34,402 bases of DNA, from NCBI GenBank assembly GCA_003215055.1, contig QCKW01000010.1, forward strand, positions 1-34,402, read 5' to 3'. Position 1 is the first letter of the stretch. The number at the start of each line of letters is the position of its first letter. This document shows positions 18,504 to 26,602 of the stretch, piece by piece. The translations under genes were made by a program, and so were the position numbers. Source of the DNA: Pelagibacteraceae bacterium AG-410-N23. GTDB taxonomy: Bacteria; Pseudomonadota; Alphaproteobacteria; Pelagibacterales; Pelagibacteraceae. Below the pieces are notes generated by a model. The model was given only the letters and a program-made list of their open reading frames with translations, was not told the origin of the DNA and made no database searches.

Positions 18504-19469
18504 ATGAAATTTAAAATTGATAATCTTCAATATTGTAACTGGTCTAGAAAAGTATTTGAGATAAATAGAGAAGCAGGACTGGACGCAGTGCACGTCACGA
18601 TAGTATATCATGAAGATTTTGATGAACTAAAAGATCAAATAAAGAAATGGGATAATTTATTTAGTGATAATTCAGATTTAATTTTTTTAGGAAATGATTT
18701 TAAAGATATTGAAAAAGCAAGTGAGAAAAATAAAACAGCCATTTTTTTTGGTTTTCAAAATTGTTCTCCAATTGAGGATGACATCAACCTTGTTAAAAAA
18801 ATTCATGAACTAGGCTGTAGGTTCATGCAATTAACTTATAATAATCAATCGTTATTAGCCACAGGTTGTTATGAAAAAGTTGATAGTGGAGTAACAAACT
18901 TTGGAAAAGAAGTGATAAAAGAAATGAATAGAGTTGGTGTTGTAGTTGACATGTCTCATTCAGCAGAAAAAAGTACTTTTGAAGCTATTGAACTAAGCGA
19001 AAAACCAATTGCAATTACTCATGCCAACCCATCATTTTGGCATGCAGCTAAAAGAAATAAATCTTCAGATTTATTAAAAGCCTTAAGTGATAGTGGGGGA
19101 ATTTTAGGATTATCGTTGTATCCCCATCATCTAAAAAATAATACTAATTGTACATTGGATAGTTTCTGTGAAATGGTTGCTCGAACAGCAGAGATTATGG
19201 ATGTGAAAAATATTGGAATTGGTTCCGATCTTTGTTTAAATCAACCTGACGAAGTTGTTGAATGGATGAGAAATGGAACCTGGTCCAAAAGTAAAAATTA
19301 TGGAGAAGGAACAAAAAACAAACCAGGTTTTCCAAAACAGCCAGAATGGTTCGAAGATGCAAGAGGTTTTAAAAACTTAGAGACAGGTTTGAAAAAAGTT
19401 GGTTTTTCAGAGACAGAGACTAATGGAATACTGGGTAACAATTGGTATAATTTCTATAAAACAATTTAG
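18504..19469 (+). CDS. M19 (renal) dipeptidase homologue with one metal site lost
   Basis: The 321-residue protein aligns along its length with M19 dipeptidases. VVDMSHSAEKS supplies His152 and ITHANP His173, matching the second-metal ligands (human H198 and H219); RN and GSDLCLN match the R230/D288 region. The other site is gone: the DGHND motif reads DNLQY, so H20 and D22 are replaced by L8 and Y10, and bridging E125 is replaced by Q85. Classic two-zinc dipeptidase activity is therefore unlikely. From memory, Pseudomonas dimethylglycine-catabolism loci carry an M19-family gene beside dgcA/dgcB, which suggests a role with methylated amines. It is followed after two bases by an unknown gene. 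Confidence 0.85.
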   Translation: MKFKIDNLQYCNWSRKVFEINREAGLDAVHVTIVYHEDFDELKDQIKKWDNLFSDNSDLIFLGNDFKDIEKASEKNKTAIFFGFQNCSPIEDDINLVKKIHELGCRFMQLTYNNQSLLATGCYEKVDSGVTNFGKEVIKEMNRVGVVVDMSHSAEKSTFEAIELSEKPIAITHANPSFWHAAKRNKSSDLLKALSDSGGILGLSLYPHHLKNNTNCTLDSFCEMVARTAEIMDVKNIGIGSDLCLNQPDEVVEWMRNGTWSKSKNYGEGTKNKPGFPKQPEWFEDARGFKNLETGLKKVGFSETETNGILGNNWYNFYKTI

Positions 19470-19471
19470 AT

Positions 19472-21133
19472 ATGAATGTAGAGCTAAGAGATCCTAAAAT
19501 TATAATGAAGTTATCAAGACTTGGTTCTTTTCACCAATCAAGATTATCTTTTTTAAGAAGTTTTTTAAGTGAATTTAAGGACTGGAAATATAATAGAGAT
19601 TTATTTGATTTAGACCAAGAGGGTTATGGCACAGCAATATATTCATTTAAAAAAAATGCTAGGGTTTATTCTTTAATTTGTTATGCAAACAAAATTAACA
19701 ATGATGAAAGATCAGATAGAGTGATTGCAACTAAATGGGATGCGGCTTTTACACTACACGATGGTGTTCCTTTAAAAGATGATATTGAAAGATTAAGAAA
19801 TGAAGTTCCAAAACAAGAAGTTGGTAGATTGTCTTACAAAGAACTAACATTATCTAGAGCAAATAAGTCTATTAGGGTATTTGATCATGTTGTTGAAAAT
19901 TTAAGTAATGGTAATCAACCAAATTTAGAGCTACTTGAAAAAGTTGGATATTTATACAGAACCACAGCAGTTTATGGATCAGGTAAGTTTGGTTTGGCAG
20001 ATCGATTTAGAATTAAAAATAGAGAAGAAATTAATGGACCATTTAGACTAGAAATGATGCTAGTCTATCTGGTAAGACAATTCACATTTGATCAAGTTAA
20101 TCATGTTGCACAAAATAGAAATCCTAAATTAGCTGTTAAACTAGATCCTATAATTTGTAGAAATTTGGGGATAGGAAATTCAACTGGGTTAGGAATGGCT
20201 CCGTTTATTGTTAACCATCCAACTTTACTTAATAATTGGATACTTAGTAGGGAAATTGCACTTAAAAAAATTAGAGAAATTAAAATTGTTAAAACTAAAG
20301 ATAAAGATTTATTTAAAGAATGTGTGAAAAATTCTCTTAAAAATCTTACTAGCTGGAATACAGAAAGTGAATATCAACTCAAAAAAATTAAACTTTTGTT
20401 AAAAGATATTAAAAAATTTATTTATTTTTTAGAAAATGAATTTAATTTTCAAAAAGATTATCCTTTCAATGAAATTTACTTTTGGTTAGAGAAAGAGACT
20501 TGTGAGGAGTGTATTGAATACGTTGTCTCAATCATGATGGAGCCATTTGGTGATATAGTTCAACCACTGGTTGGGCAGATGAGCTCTGAAGAAGAAAAAT
20601 ACTTTAACATTCCAACTGAGCGTAATGTGGGAGATTTGAAGAAAATATTAGAAAATAAATATTCAGATATTCTAAAAATTAATTTCAAAACAGACGAAAA
20701 TAATCAAAAATTTTGGTTTATTTCAAAAAATAAAGAAGAGCCAAGATTAGCTAATCGTTTCGAAGAGGATGGTGCAGATTTAGAGCAACCTCTGGCAATA
20801 GCAAGAGATATAAAAAAATTATATGAAAAATTATTGTCTTTAAAAGATAATTTAAAGATTAATAAATTTTTAATTGAGAATTCTGATTTAAGACATGTTG
20901 TTAGAAGAGCCTTTATTATCGAAAAATTTCCATATTCTGAAATACAAGATAATACTATTGGAGAAAATTTAGTTCCAATTGACATGTTGCGATTAAAATT
21001 ATCTTTCTTTGGGGCTTTAAAATTTGATCCAAGATCTGACAAGTGGTTGAGAATATGTATGTTTCAAGGTGCGCCACTCCCAAATGAATTAAAAGATTAT
21101 GATGAGCAATGGGTTTATAAAACCTACTCTTAA
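19472..21133 (+). CDS. Conserved-looking unknown protein, 553 aa
   Basis: I cannot assign a family. The protein is soluble, with no signal peptide or membrane helix. Its N-terminal half is rich in ordered features such as WKYNRDLFDLDQEGYGTAIYS, VIATKWDAAFTLHDG, VYGSGKFGLADR and GIGNSTGLGMAPFIVNHP; the last two look like ligand- or nucleotide-binding loops, but no standard motif is complete. A lysine-rich helical middle (about 270-330) includes ETCEECIEYV. The C-terminus contains RHVVRRAFIIEKFPYSEIQ. It sits two bases after the M19 homologue and three before the DUF3726-like gene, so the three almost certainly work together. A role in methylated-amine metabolism is only suggested by neighbourhood. 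Confidence 0.8.
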   Translation: MNVELRDPKIIMKLSRLGSFHQSRLSFLRSFLSEFKDWKYNRDLFDLDQEGYGTAIYSFKKNARVYSLICYANKINNDERSDRVIATKWDAAFTLHDGVPLKDDIERLRNEVPKQEVGRLSYKELTLSRANKSIRVFDHVVENLSNGNQPNLELLEKVGYLYRTTAVYGSGKFGLADRFRIKNREEINGPFRLEMMLVYLVRQFTFDQVNHVAQNRNPKLAVKLDPIICRNLGIGNSTGLGMAPFIVNHPTLLNNWILSREIALKKIREIKIVKTKDKDLFKECVKNSLKNLTSWNTESEYQLKKIKLLLKDIKKFIYFLENEFNFQKDYPFNEIYFWLEKETCEECIEYVVSIMMEPFGDIVQPLVGQMSSEEEKYFNIPTERNVGDLKKILENKYSDILKINFKTDENNQKFWFISKNKEEPRLANRFEEDGADLEQPLAIARDIKKLYEKLLSLKDNLKINKFLIENSDLRHVVRRAFIIEKFPYSEIQDNTIGENLVPIDMLRLKLSFFGALKFDPRSDKWLRICMFQGAPLPNELKDYDEQWVYKTYS

Positions 21134-21136
21134 ATT

Positions 21137-21748
21137 ATGAAATCCTTTAGTGAGATAGAGACTACAGTTAAAAGGGCAAGTCGGGCTGCTGGCTACTCAT
21201 GGGGTATAGCAGAGGAAGTCGGGAAATCTATAAGATTATCCGAATTATTTGGTTTTCCAGCTATCAAACATCTTAATCAATATTATCAAAATAAAAAAAA
21301 AGAAAATTTTGAGGAGATAAAATTGATCAATGAGATTAACAAATCAGATGGATCATTTTTTTGTCCAATTATTTTGGGTGTTAATTTTATTGACCAAGTA
21401 AAAAACCTTGAAATTTTAAAAAAGTGCTCGGTCGAAAATCTTGCTTATCCATTGTTGTTTTTACCTTTTTTGAGTAGAGCTTCAGAAATTATTGGAAAAA
21501 AATTATTAATTTCATTTGACGATTGTAAATTTTTATTGAATTTTAATGTTAGTATTTCATCTAATATTTGGGATAAAGAAATGTCAATGCTAGCAAAAAA
21601 AGTAGAAATAAGTTTTTTAGACAATGAAGATAATTTTTCAGATCAAGATTGGAAAAATCTCTACAAACTTGCAGAGGATACATTTGTTGAGGAAACTGAT
21701 AGTTTAAAAGAGGGCGCAGCAGGTGCTGGCTTGACTGACAATGATTGA
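21137..21748 (+). CDS. DUF3726-like protein, 203 aa
   Basis: The N-terminal FSEIETTVKRASRAAGYSWGIAEEVGKSIRLSELFG segment resembles what I recall of DUF3726, a family of unknown function in marine proteobacteria; this is from memory and unverified. The C-terminal part contains ISFLDNEDNFSDQDWKNLYKLAEDTFVEETDSLKEGAAGAG, and the protein ends in a flexible glycine-rich tail. No catalytic motif is seen. It begins three bases after the 553-residue gene and overlaps the next small gene by eight bases, so it is the third member of a tightly packed four-gene unit. Confidence 0.75.
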   Translation: MKSFSEIETTVKRASRAAGYSWGIAEEVGKSIRLSELFGFPAIKHLNQYYQNKKKENFEEIKLINEINKSDGSFFCPIILGVNFIDQVKNLEILKKCSVENLAYPLLFLPFLSRASEIIGKKLLISFDDCKFLLNFNVSISSNIWDKEMSMLAKKVEISFLDNEDNFSDQDWKNLYKLAEDTFVEETDSLKEGAAGAGLTDND

Positions 21749-21902
21749 AGATGACAATTTAAAAGAAAAAGATTTGAAGGACCTTGATGATATATGTGAT
21801 GAATGTAAAGAAAAAGATGAGAGTGTTTCTCAAAATTTAATATTAACAGGTTTTAAAATTTGCAAATCCTGTAGAGTATCTAAAACTATTTTTCCTATTT
21901 AG
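21741..21902 (+). CDS. Small four-cysteine (zinc-ribbon-like) protein, 53 aa
   Basis: ATG 21741 starts inside the end of the DUF3726-like gene (eight-base overlap) and the frame runs to TAG 21900-21902. The 53 residues have an acidic first half with CDEC (19-22) and a second CKSC (41-44), a spacing that fits a zinc ribbon or rubredoxin-like metal knuckle. The overlap with the upstream gene and the ordered cysteine pairs support it as real. It could be a metal-binding partner of the three upstream proteins. Its end overlaps the converging Yip1-like gene by four bases. Confidence 0.7.
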   Translation: MIEDDNLKEKDLKDLDDICDECKEKDESVSQNLILTGFKICKSCRVSKTIFPI

Positions 21903-22441
21903 ATTTGATTAATCGGCAGTGCATCCATTCTACTCATAACAAATGAAATCGATAAAAATACTATGATTAAAAAAGATAAGAAAACAATACCAAAAGATTT
22001 AAAACTAGATTTAAGGTTAAAAATTTGTTTTGTTGAAATTATTAATCCAGCAAAGATCCAAAATTGTGTAAGAAAAATAATGGTTATCATAAGGTCAGGT
22101 GTGACAGCAAAAAATCTTAATAAACCTGGAGCATGTGCAAAACCTACTGCAGTAAGCACTTTCTTGAAAGATGCCTTTGTTTGTTTGTCTGGAAAAATTT
22201 TGACACCCAATACATAAATTAAAATTGACCAAACAAACCATGTTAAAATGGCAGTCAGTCCAGACATTGCTATCGCAGTTTTAATGATAGTGTTTGCAGC
22301 AACGGCCCCTGCAATACCATCTAAAATCATTATTATCCCTGCAAAGTATATTGAGGCTTCTCCAAAATTTTTTGGATCTTTATAAAGTGATTTGTCTAAC
22401 TTTATAGATTTAAATACAATATTTAGAAATTCACCAAACAT
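21899..22441 (-). CDS. Yip1-domain-like integral membrane protein
   Basis: The 180-residue protein has about five hydrophobic helices (roughly 29-48, 54-80, 92-112, 114-136 and 148-168) after a polar N-terminus with KLDKSLYKDPKNFGEASIYFAG. The arrangement and the VWSILIYVLGVKIFP and VGFAHAPGLLRFFAV segments fit the Yip1 family found in alphaproteobacteria. Function is unknown. The 5' end overlaps a possible 40-residue membrane peptide, and the 3' end overlaps the four-cysteine gene by four bases. Confidence 0.72.
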   Translation of the reverse strand: MFGEFLNIVFKSIKLDKSLYKDPKNFGEASIYFAGIIMILDGIAGAVAANTIIKTAIAMSGLTAILTWFVWSILIYVLGVKIFPDKQTKASFKKVLTAVGFAHAPGLLRFFAVTPDLMITIIFLTQFWIFAGLIISTKQIFNLKSSFKSFGIVFLSFLIIVFLSISFVMSRMDALPINQI

Positions 22442-22545
22442 TTATTTTTTTTATTTTTTTGTTCATTATATGACATAATTAATGGAAAGATTATTAATGC
22501 AATAATTATGATAATGCAAATTGCAATTAAAAAGGCCTTAGACAT
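22423..22545 (-). CDS. Possible 40-aa single-helix membrane peptide
   Basis: ATG 22543-22545 opens a 40-codon frame: MSKAF, a run of about 18 hydrophobic residues rich in isoleucine, then a basic KNKKNK tail. It ends at TAA 22423-22425 inside the Yip1-like gene (19-base overlap). One membrane helix with a charged tail is plausible for a real small protein, and the overlap would couple it to the Yip1-like gene. It has no SD sequence, and AT-rich DNA readily gives such frames by chance. Confidence 0.35.
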   Translation of the reverse strand: MSKAFLIAICIIIIIALIIFPLIMSYNEQKNKKNKCLVNF

Positions 22546-22553
22546 TTAAATTG

Positions 22554-22582
22554 AAAAAGGGAGGGGATTTAATTCCCCTCCC
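22554..22582 (-). terminator. Intrinsic terminator of the metF-gcvT-like operon
   Basis: On the minus strand GGGAGGGGA and TCCCCTCCC (22559-22567 and 22574-22582) form a perfect 9-bp G/C-rich stem with a 6-base loop, immediately followed by TTTTT (22554-22558). It lies 8 bases after the demethylase-like gene. In DNA this AT-rich such a G/C stem is very unlikely by chance. Confidence 0.92.
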
Positions 22583-22590
22583 AAGAAATA

Positions 22591-23949
22591 TTAACCTTTG
22601 CTAACCTCTCTAGTGTTTGCGTTGAAAGACTCTTTAAATGGTATATCAACTACAACTGCATCTACAGGTTTTCCTGGAGTATTAGAGTATTTTTCAGGTA
22701 AATGAACTTTAAATTTTGTCCCAACTTTGCCTTTTGGAAATCCATTTGCATTTAAAGTTCCATCAAATGGTACGTATCCCATAGCAATATTAGTTTTCTT
22801 TTCTGGGTGGTACCATGGTGAAGTTACAAATCCTACAGGGTCTCCACCAGATTCATTAGATATTAACCAAAAATCTGGAGCGTAGTCCTCGATAGGTTTA
22901 CCACCTAATTCCAGTCCAACTAACTGAAGCTTATAAGGTTTTTTACCATCCTTAAGTTCTTTGCCCATTTTTTCTAAAGTGGCTTTACCAACATAATCTG
23001 CTTTTTTATTCCACTCACCTTTGCCAGATAGTGAAACTTGATAACCTAAATTACATTGATAAGGATTATGTTGCATATCCATATCTTGTCCCCACGAAAG
23101 AATACCAGCTTGAATTCTTCTATGGTGCGCAGGAGCAATAACCATTAATTTATGTTTTTTACCCGCCTCAAGAACAGCATTCCACATATCATCAGCATAT
23201 AAAGTAGCATTTCTTAAATAAATTTCATATCCAGCCTCGCCAGAGAAACCTGATTGTGAAATTACACAACTTCTTCCACCAACTTTAACTTCAGCTAAAC
23301 CATAAAAAGGCATATTGTCAAAATCAACTTGATCCCCACAAAGATCTTTCATCAAAGCTTTTGATTTAGGACCTTGTATTTGAACAGGGCAAGCATCTAT
23401 TTCTTCAATAGTACAATTAAATCTACCATCAGCATTGACACCCTGTAAATACATTCCTATGTCAGAGTCAGATAATGAAAACCAAAATTCATCTTTCGAA
23501 ATTCTTAAAAGAATTGGATCATTTAAAACTCCACCATAAGCATTACATAAAATTACATATCTCGCCCTCATGGGAGAAATTTTAGTTGCATCTCTAGTAA
23601 TAACGTAATCTGTAAATTTTTCTGCATCAGGACCTTTAACTCTTATTTGTCTTTCAACAGCAACGTTCCACATTGTAACGTGATTTACAATAGCATCATA
23701 TTCAACCATTGCTCCACCATCTTCAGGTCTGACATATCCCCTAGGATGATAAATACGATTATAAACAGTTGCTCTCCAACATCCTGCTTTCATTGATAAA
23801 TGCCAATAAGGTGATTTTCTAACCCTTGTTGAAATTAACATTTCAACTTTAGTTGGCCCACTTTGTCTTAAATTGTATGGTACTTCTCTATCTGATTGAT
23901 CAACAGAGGTAACATGTTTTAGTTTAGTATAGTCAAATTCTTTAGACAT
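22591..23949 (-). CDS. GcvT/DmdA/LigM-family tetrahydrofolate-dependent demethylase (substrate unknown)
   Basis: The 452-residue protein belongs to the aminomethyltransferase fold. Visible features: IRVKGPDAEKFTDYVITRD, the NAYGGVLNDPILLRI stretch that lines the THF site in GcvT, VQIQGPKSKALM, and SGFSGEAGYEIYL near residue 232. The GcvT C-terminal barrel lies at about 330-440. It is longer than SAR11 DmdA (about 370) or GcvT (about 365) and nearer in length and layout to LigM, the THF-dependent vanillate O-demethylase. I start it at ATG 23949: AAGGAGA lies 7 bases upstream, whereas ATG 23955 has the SD directly against it. Its start overlaps metF by eight bases, so methyl-THF from demethylation would pass to the coupled reductase. 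A DMSP demethylase paralogue remains possible. Confidence 0.85.
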   Translation of the reverse strand: MSKEFDYTKLKHVTSVDQSDREVPYNLRQSGPTKVEMLISTRVRKSPYWHLSMKAGCWRATVYNRIYHPRGYVRPEDGGAMVEYDAIVNHVTMWNVAVERQIRVKGPDAEKFTDYVITRDATKISPMRARYVILCNAYGGVLNDPILLRISKDEFWFSLSDSDIGMYLQGVNADGRFNCTIEEIDACPVQIQGPKSKALMKDLCGDQVDFDNMPFYGLAEVKVGGRSCVISQSGFSGEAGYEIYLRNATLYADDMWNAVLEAGKKHKLMVIAPAHHRRIQAGILSWGQDMDMQHNPYQCNLGYQVSLSGKGEWNKKADYVGKATLEKMGKELKDGKKPYKLQLVGLELGGKPIEDYAPDFWLISNESGGDPVGFVTSPWYHPEKKTNIAMGYVPFDGTLNANGFPKGKVGTKFKVHLPEKYSNTPGKPVDAVVVDIPFKESFNANTREVSKG

Positions 23950-24715
23950 AACCATTCTCCTTCAACCACTTGTTAGTTTCCTTCAAGCCGCCGAATGTAT
24001 AAATGTGGAAGAAATCAGTATGCGATTTAACTTTCCCAATTAAGTCATTAGGGTCTTTAGGTTTCAATAAATCTAACGCCTTACTAAAATTAGATTTAAG
24101 AAAGTTAAGGGAATTTTTTGCTCCAACAATATTAGCAAATTTAATTAAGCTAGATATTTTTAGAGGCCCAGTAATTCCTACATGTACTGGCACGCTTTGT
24201 TTAGATATAAAGTCAATGATAGGCTGAGGATCGAGTAACCATTGAGTTACAATATAGTCAGCATAAGGCTTTTTATCTATCATAGCTTTTTCTAAATCTG
24301 AGTCGGATATATCAGGACTCCCCTCTGGGTGTCCAGCAATTCCTATTGTCATCTTCTCAAAATAACCAGTTTCTAAAAGTTGAAACGAGCTGTCAAATTT
24401 TCCTAAAGGTTCTCTACCACCACCAATTATTAAAACCTGTTTTACCCCTCCATCCTTACACCTTGAAATATAATCTTTTAGTTGTTTCTCGTCATGCATT
24501 GATCTTGCTGGAAAATGAGGTACGGGGTTAAAGCCTTTTTTTACAAGCTCAACTGCCTGTTGTGCAGTTTCTCTGTAGTCTCCTCCAGGCAACATTGTAA
24601 TGTAAATATCATTTACAGGAGGTACCGTTGAAAGGTCAGTTTGAGGTCCAATTTCCAAAGAAAATTTCATTATCCGATCATTATCTTTTTTAAAAAAGCT
24701 GTCAAAGAAATTCAT
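23942..24715 (-). CDS. metF: Methylenetetrahydrofolate reductase-like protein
   Basis: The 257-residue protein has the MetF TIM-barrel layout: FSLEIGPQ holds the catalytic glutamate (E21, as E28 in E. coli MetF), HFPARSM lies at about 67-73, and VLIIGGGREPLG is the flavin-binding region. IGIAGHPEGSP and YIVTQWLLDPQPIIDF follow, ending in VGITGPLKISSLIKFA. It interconverts methyl-THF and methylene-THF. Paired with a demethylase it would run in the oxidative direction. It is a little shorter than E. coli MetF (296). ATG 24670 (MKFSLEI) is an alternative start 15 residues in. A divergent Rieske gene starts 34 bases upstream, so the two units likely share a control region. Confidence 0.88.
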   Translation of the reverse strand: MNFFDSFFKKDNDRIMKFSLEIGPQTDLSTVPPVNDIYITMLPGGDYRETAQQAVELVKKGFNPVPHFPARSMHDEKQLKDYISRCKDGGVKQVLIIGGGREPLGKFDSSFQLLETGYFEKMTIGIAGHPEGSPDISDSDLEKAMIDKKPYADYIVTQWLLDPQPIIDFISKQSVPVHVGITGPLKISSLIKFANIVGAKNSLNFLKSNFSKALDLLKPKDPNDLIGKVKSHTDFFHIYTFGGLKETNKWLKENGYV

Positions 24716-24748
24716 TAAAGGGTGTGGCGAAATTTGTTGCCAAAAAAA

Positions 24749-25966
24749 ATGCTCGTGTTAATTTTTTTTGTGGACCAAAATCTAAAAAACTTACCCCTCT
24801 CAAAAATACTAGATATTGAGAAACTTAATAATGTTGATAATTCAATAGAAGTGGCTAATGGCCTACCCAATGAGTGTTATACGAGTAAAGACTATTTTGT
24901 GCATGAAAGAGAAAAGGTTTTTTTCAATAAATGGACTGTTGTTGGGGTAGCAAGTTCTTTACCAAATCCTGGAGATGCTAAACCTCATAATCTTTTAGGA
25001 GTTCCACTGATTATAGTAAGAGATAAAAAAATGCAGATTCGTGTTTTTCATAACGTTTGTAGTCACAGGGGTTTTAAACTCTTAGATAAACCATGTTCTT
25101 TAAAAAATGTTATTAGATGTCCTTATCATTTTTGGTCATATGATTTTAGTGGAAAACTTGTTGCAACACCCCATATTGGTGGTTTGAATATCCATCAATC
25201 AAATAATTTTGATAAAACAAAAAGTAATTTAAAAGAAGTAAAAACTAAAGTTTGGATGGATATAATTTTTGTTAATATCAATTCAAATGAAATCGATTTT
25301 GATGAATATATTAAACCTTTAGAAAACAGATGGTCAAAGTTTGTAAGTAAAAAAGATCATAATTTTCTAGTACACTCAAATGACTACGGTTATTTCAATT
25401 TAGAAGTAGGATGTAATTGGAAATTTGCAATTGAAAATTATTGTGAAAGTTATCATTTGCCTACAATTCATCCAGAGTTAAATAAAGTTTCAAACATTAA
25501 TGATCATTATCATATTCAAGGACTACCTAATAGATTTGCTGGACAAGGAAGTAAAAAGTACGAACAACCCATAAAAGGAAATAAAAAATTTAACACTTTT
25601 TCTAATTGGGATAAAGGGATGTTAAAAAATTCTGAGTATATAGCCTTGTTTCCAAATATAATGATAGGTTTACACATAGATCATTTTTATGTTTTTTGGT
25701 TAGAACCGTTAGCCATGAATAAAACTAAAGAACATATGCAAATATATTATGTTGGAGATGAAAGTGCTAACGGTAATGAATTAAAAGATTTAAGAAAAGA
25801 AAACTCAAGGTTCTGGAAAGATGTTATGTTAGAGGATGTTAGAGCAATTGAGGGAATGCAAGAAGGAAGAAATTCACCAGTTTATAATGGTGGAAATTTT
25901 TCTCCTGTAATGGATCAACCGACTCATCAATTTCATAAATGGGTAGTAAATAGTTTAATGAGGTAA
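24749..25966 (+). CDS. Rieske [2Fe-2S] oxygenase, quaternary-amine type
   Basis: The protein (405 residues from ATG 24749) is the oxygenase subunit of a Rieske non-haem iron enzyme. The cluster motif CSH-17 residues-CPYH is intact. The iron-site segment ENYCESYHLPTIH has Glu before Tyr-His and a second His four residues later. An E-x-Y-H arrangement is what I recall from glycine-betaine, stachydrine and carnitine oxygenases (GbcA, Stc2, CntA) and differs from the Asp of aromatic dioxygenases. The frame opens earlier at GTG 24722, and GTG 24770 is also possible; the true start is unsettled. No reductase partner is in the window. It is divergent from the metF-demethylase pair. Confidence 0.85.
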   Translation: MLVLIFFVDQNLKNLPLSKILDIEKLNNVDNSIEVANGLPNECYTSKDYFVHEREKVFFNKWTVVGVASSLPNPGDAKPHNLLGVPLIIVRDKKMQIRVFHNVCSHRGFKLLDKPCSLKNVIRCPYHFWSYDFSGKLVATPHIGGLNIHQSNNFDKTKSNLKEVKTKVWMDIIFVNINSNEIDFDEYIKPLENRWSKFVSKKDHNFLVHSNDYGYFNLEVGCNWKFAIENYCESYHLPTIHPELNKVSNINDHYHIQGLPNRFAGQGSKKYEQPIKGNKKFNTFSNWDKGMLKNSEYIALFPNIMIGLHIDHFYVFWLEPLAMNKTKEHMQIYYVGDESANGNELKDLRKENSRFWKDVMLEDVRAIEGMQEGRNSPVYNGGNFSPVMDQPTHQFHKWVVNSLMR

Positions 25967-25972
25967 AAGATA

Positions 25973-26602
25973 ATGGCACTTAAAGATGTTGGAAATAAAG
26001 TTCCTATTTATAAACTCAAAACAACCAGCGAGGTAATGAAATATTATGACGAGTGGGGTGAGCAGAATAAATATAATAAAGATATGGTTGAATGGAATTA
26101 TACTGGCCCACAAGAAACTGTTGAAGTTTTTAAAAAATATGAATTAAATAAGGAAGCGCTTATTTTTGATGCTGGTTGTGGAACTGGTTTAGTAGGATTA
26201 GAATTAAAAAAATTTGGTTATAAAAATTTTTATGGAGCTGATCTTTCACAAAAGTTACTAGATACAATTCCAAATAATCTTTACCAAAAATTAACTAAAG
26301 TTGATTTAAATAAAGCTATAGATGAAAAAAATGATTTTTATGATTCAGTAATGTGTGTTGGAACTTTTACTTTTGGACACGTTAAACCACAAGCTCTAGA
26401 TGAATTTGTGAGAATTACAAAAAAAGATGGATTAATATGTTTTACAATAAATGAGGGTATTTATAAAGAATATGGTTTTGATAAAAAGATTGATACATTA
26501 AAAAAAGAGGGGAAATGGAAAGAATTGGAATTTTTTAAATCTGATTATATTGCTAGTAAAGATGTAAATGCATGGCTTGGATTGTATAGGGTAAATAAAT
26601 GA
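25973..26602 (+). CDS. Class I SAM-dependent methyltransferase
   Basis: The 209-residue protein has the SAM-binding motif DAGCGTGLVGLELKKFG (about 67-83), an acidic GADLSQK strand-2 end and a VMCVGTFTFGHV motif where motif IV should lie, so the fold is that of small-molecule methyltransferases. The N-terminal KYYDEWGEQNKYNKDMVEWNY segment resembles a lid helix of that group. Acceptor substrate is unknown. It begins 6 bases after the Rieske gene and overlaps the kinase-like gene by four bases (ATGA), so it is the second gene of one transcript. Confidence 0.88.
   Translation: MALKDVGNKVPIYKLKTTSEVMKYYDEWGEQNKYNKDMVEWNYTGPQETVEVFKKYELNKEALIFDAGCGTGLVGLELKKFGYKNFYGADLSQKLLDTIPNNLYQKLTKVDLNKAIDEKNDFYDSVMCVGTFTFGHVKPQALDEFVRITKKDGLICFTINEGIYKEYGFDKKIDTLKKEGKWKELEFFKSDYIASKDVNAWLGLYRVNK

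Noticed and set aside
22591-23949. Calling the GcvT-family protein DmdA
   Set aside because: It is about 80 residues longer than SAR11 DmdA as I recall it and nearer LigM in layout; without a tree the substrate should not be named.
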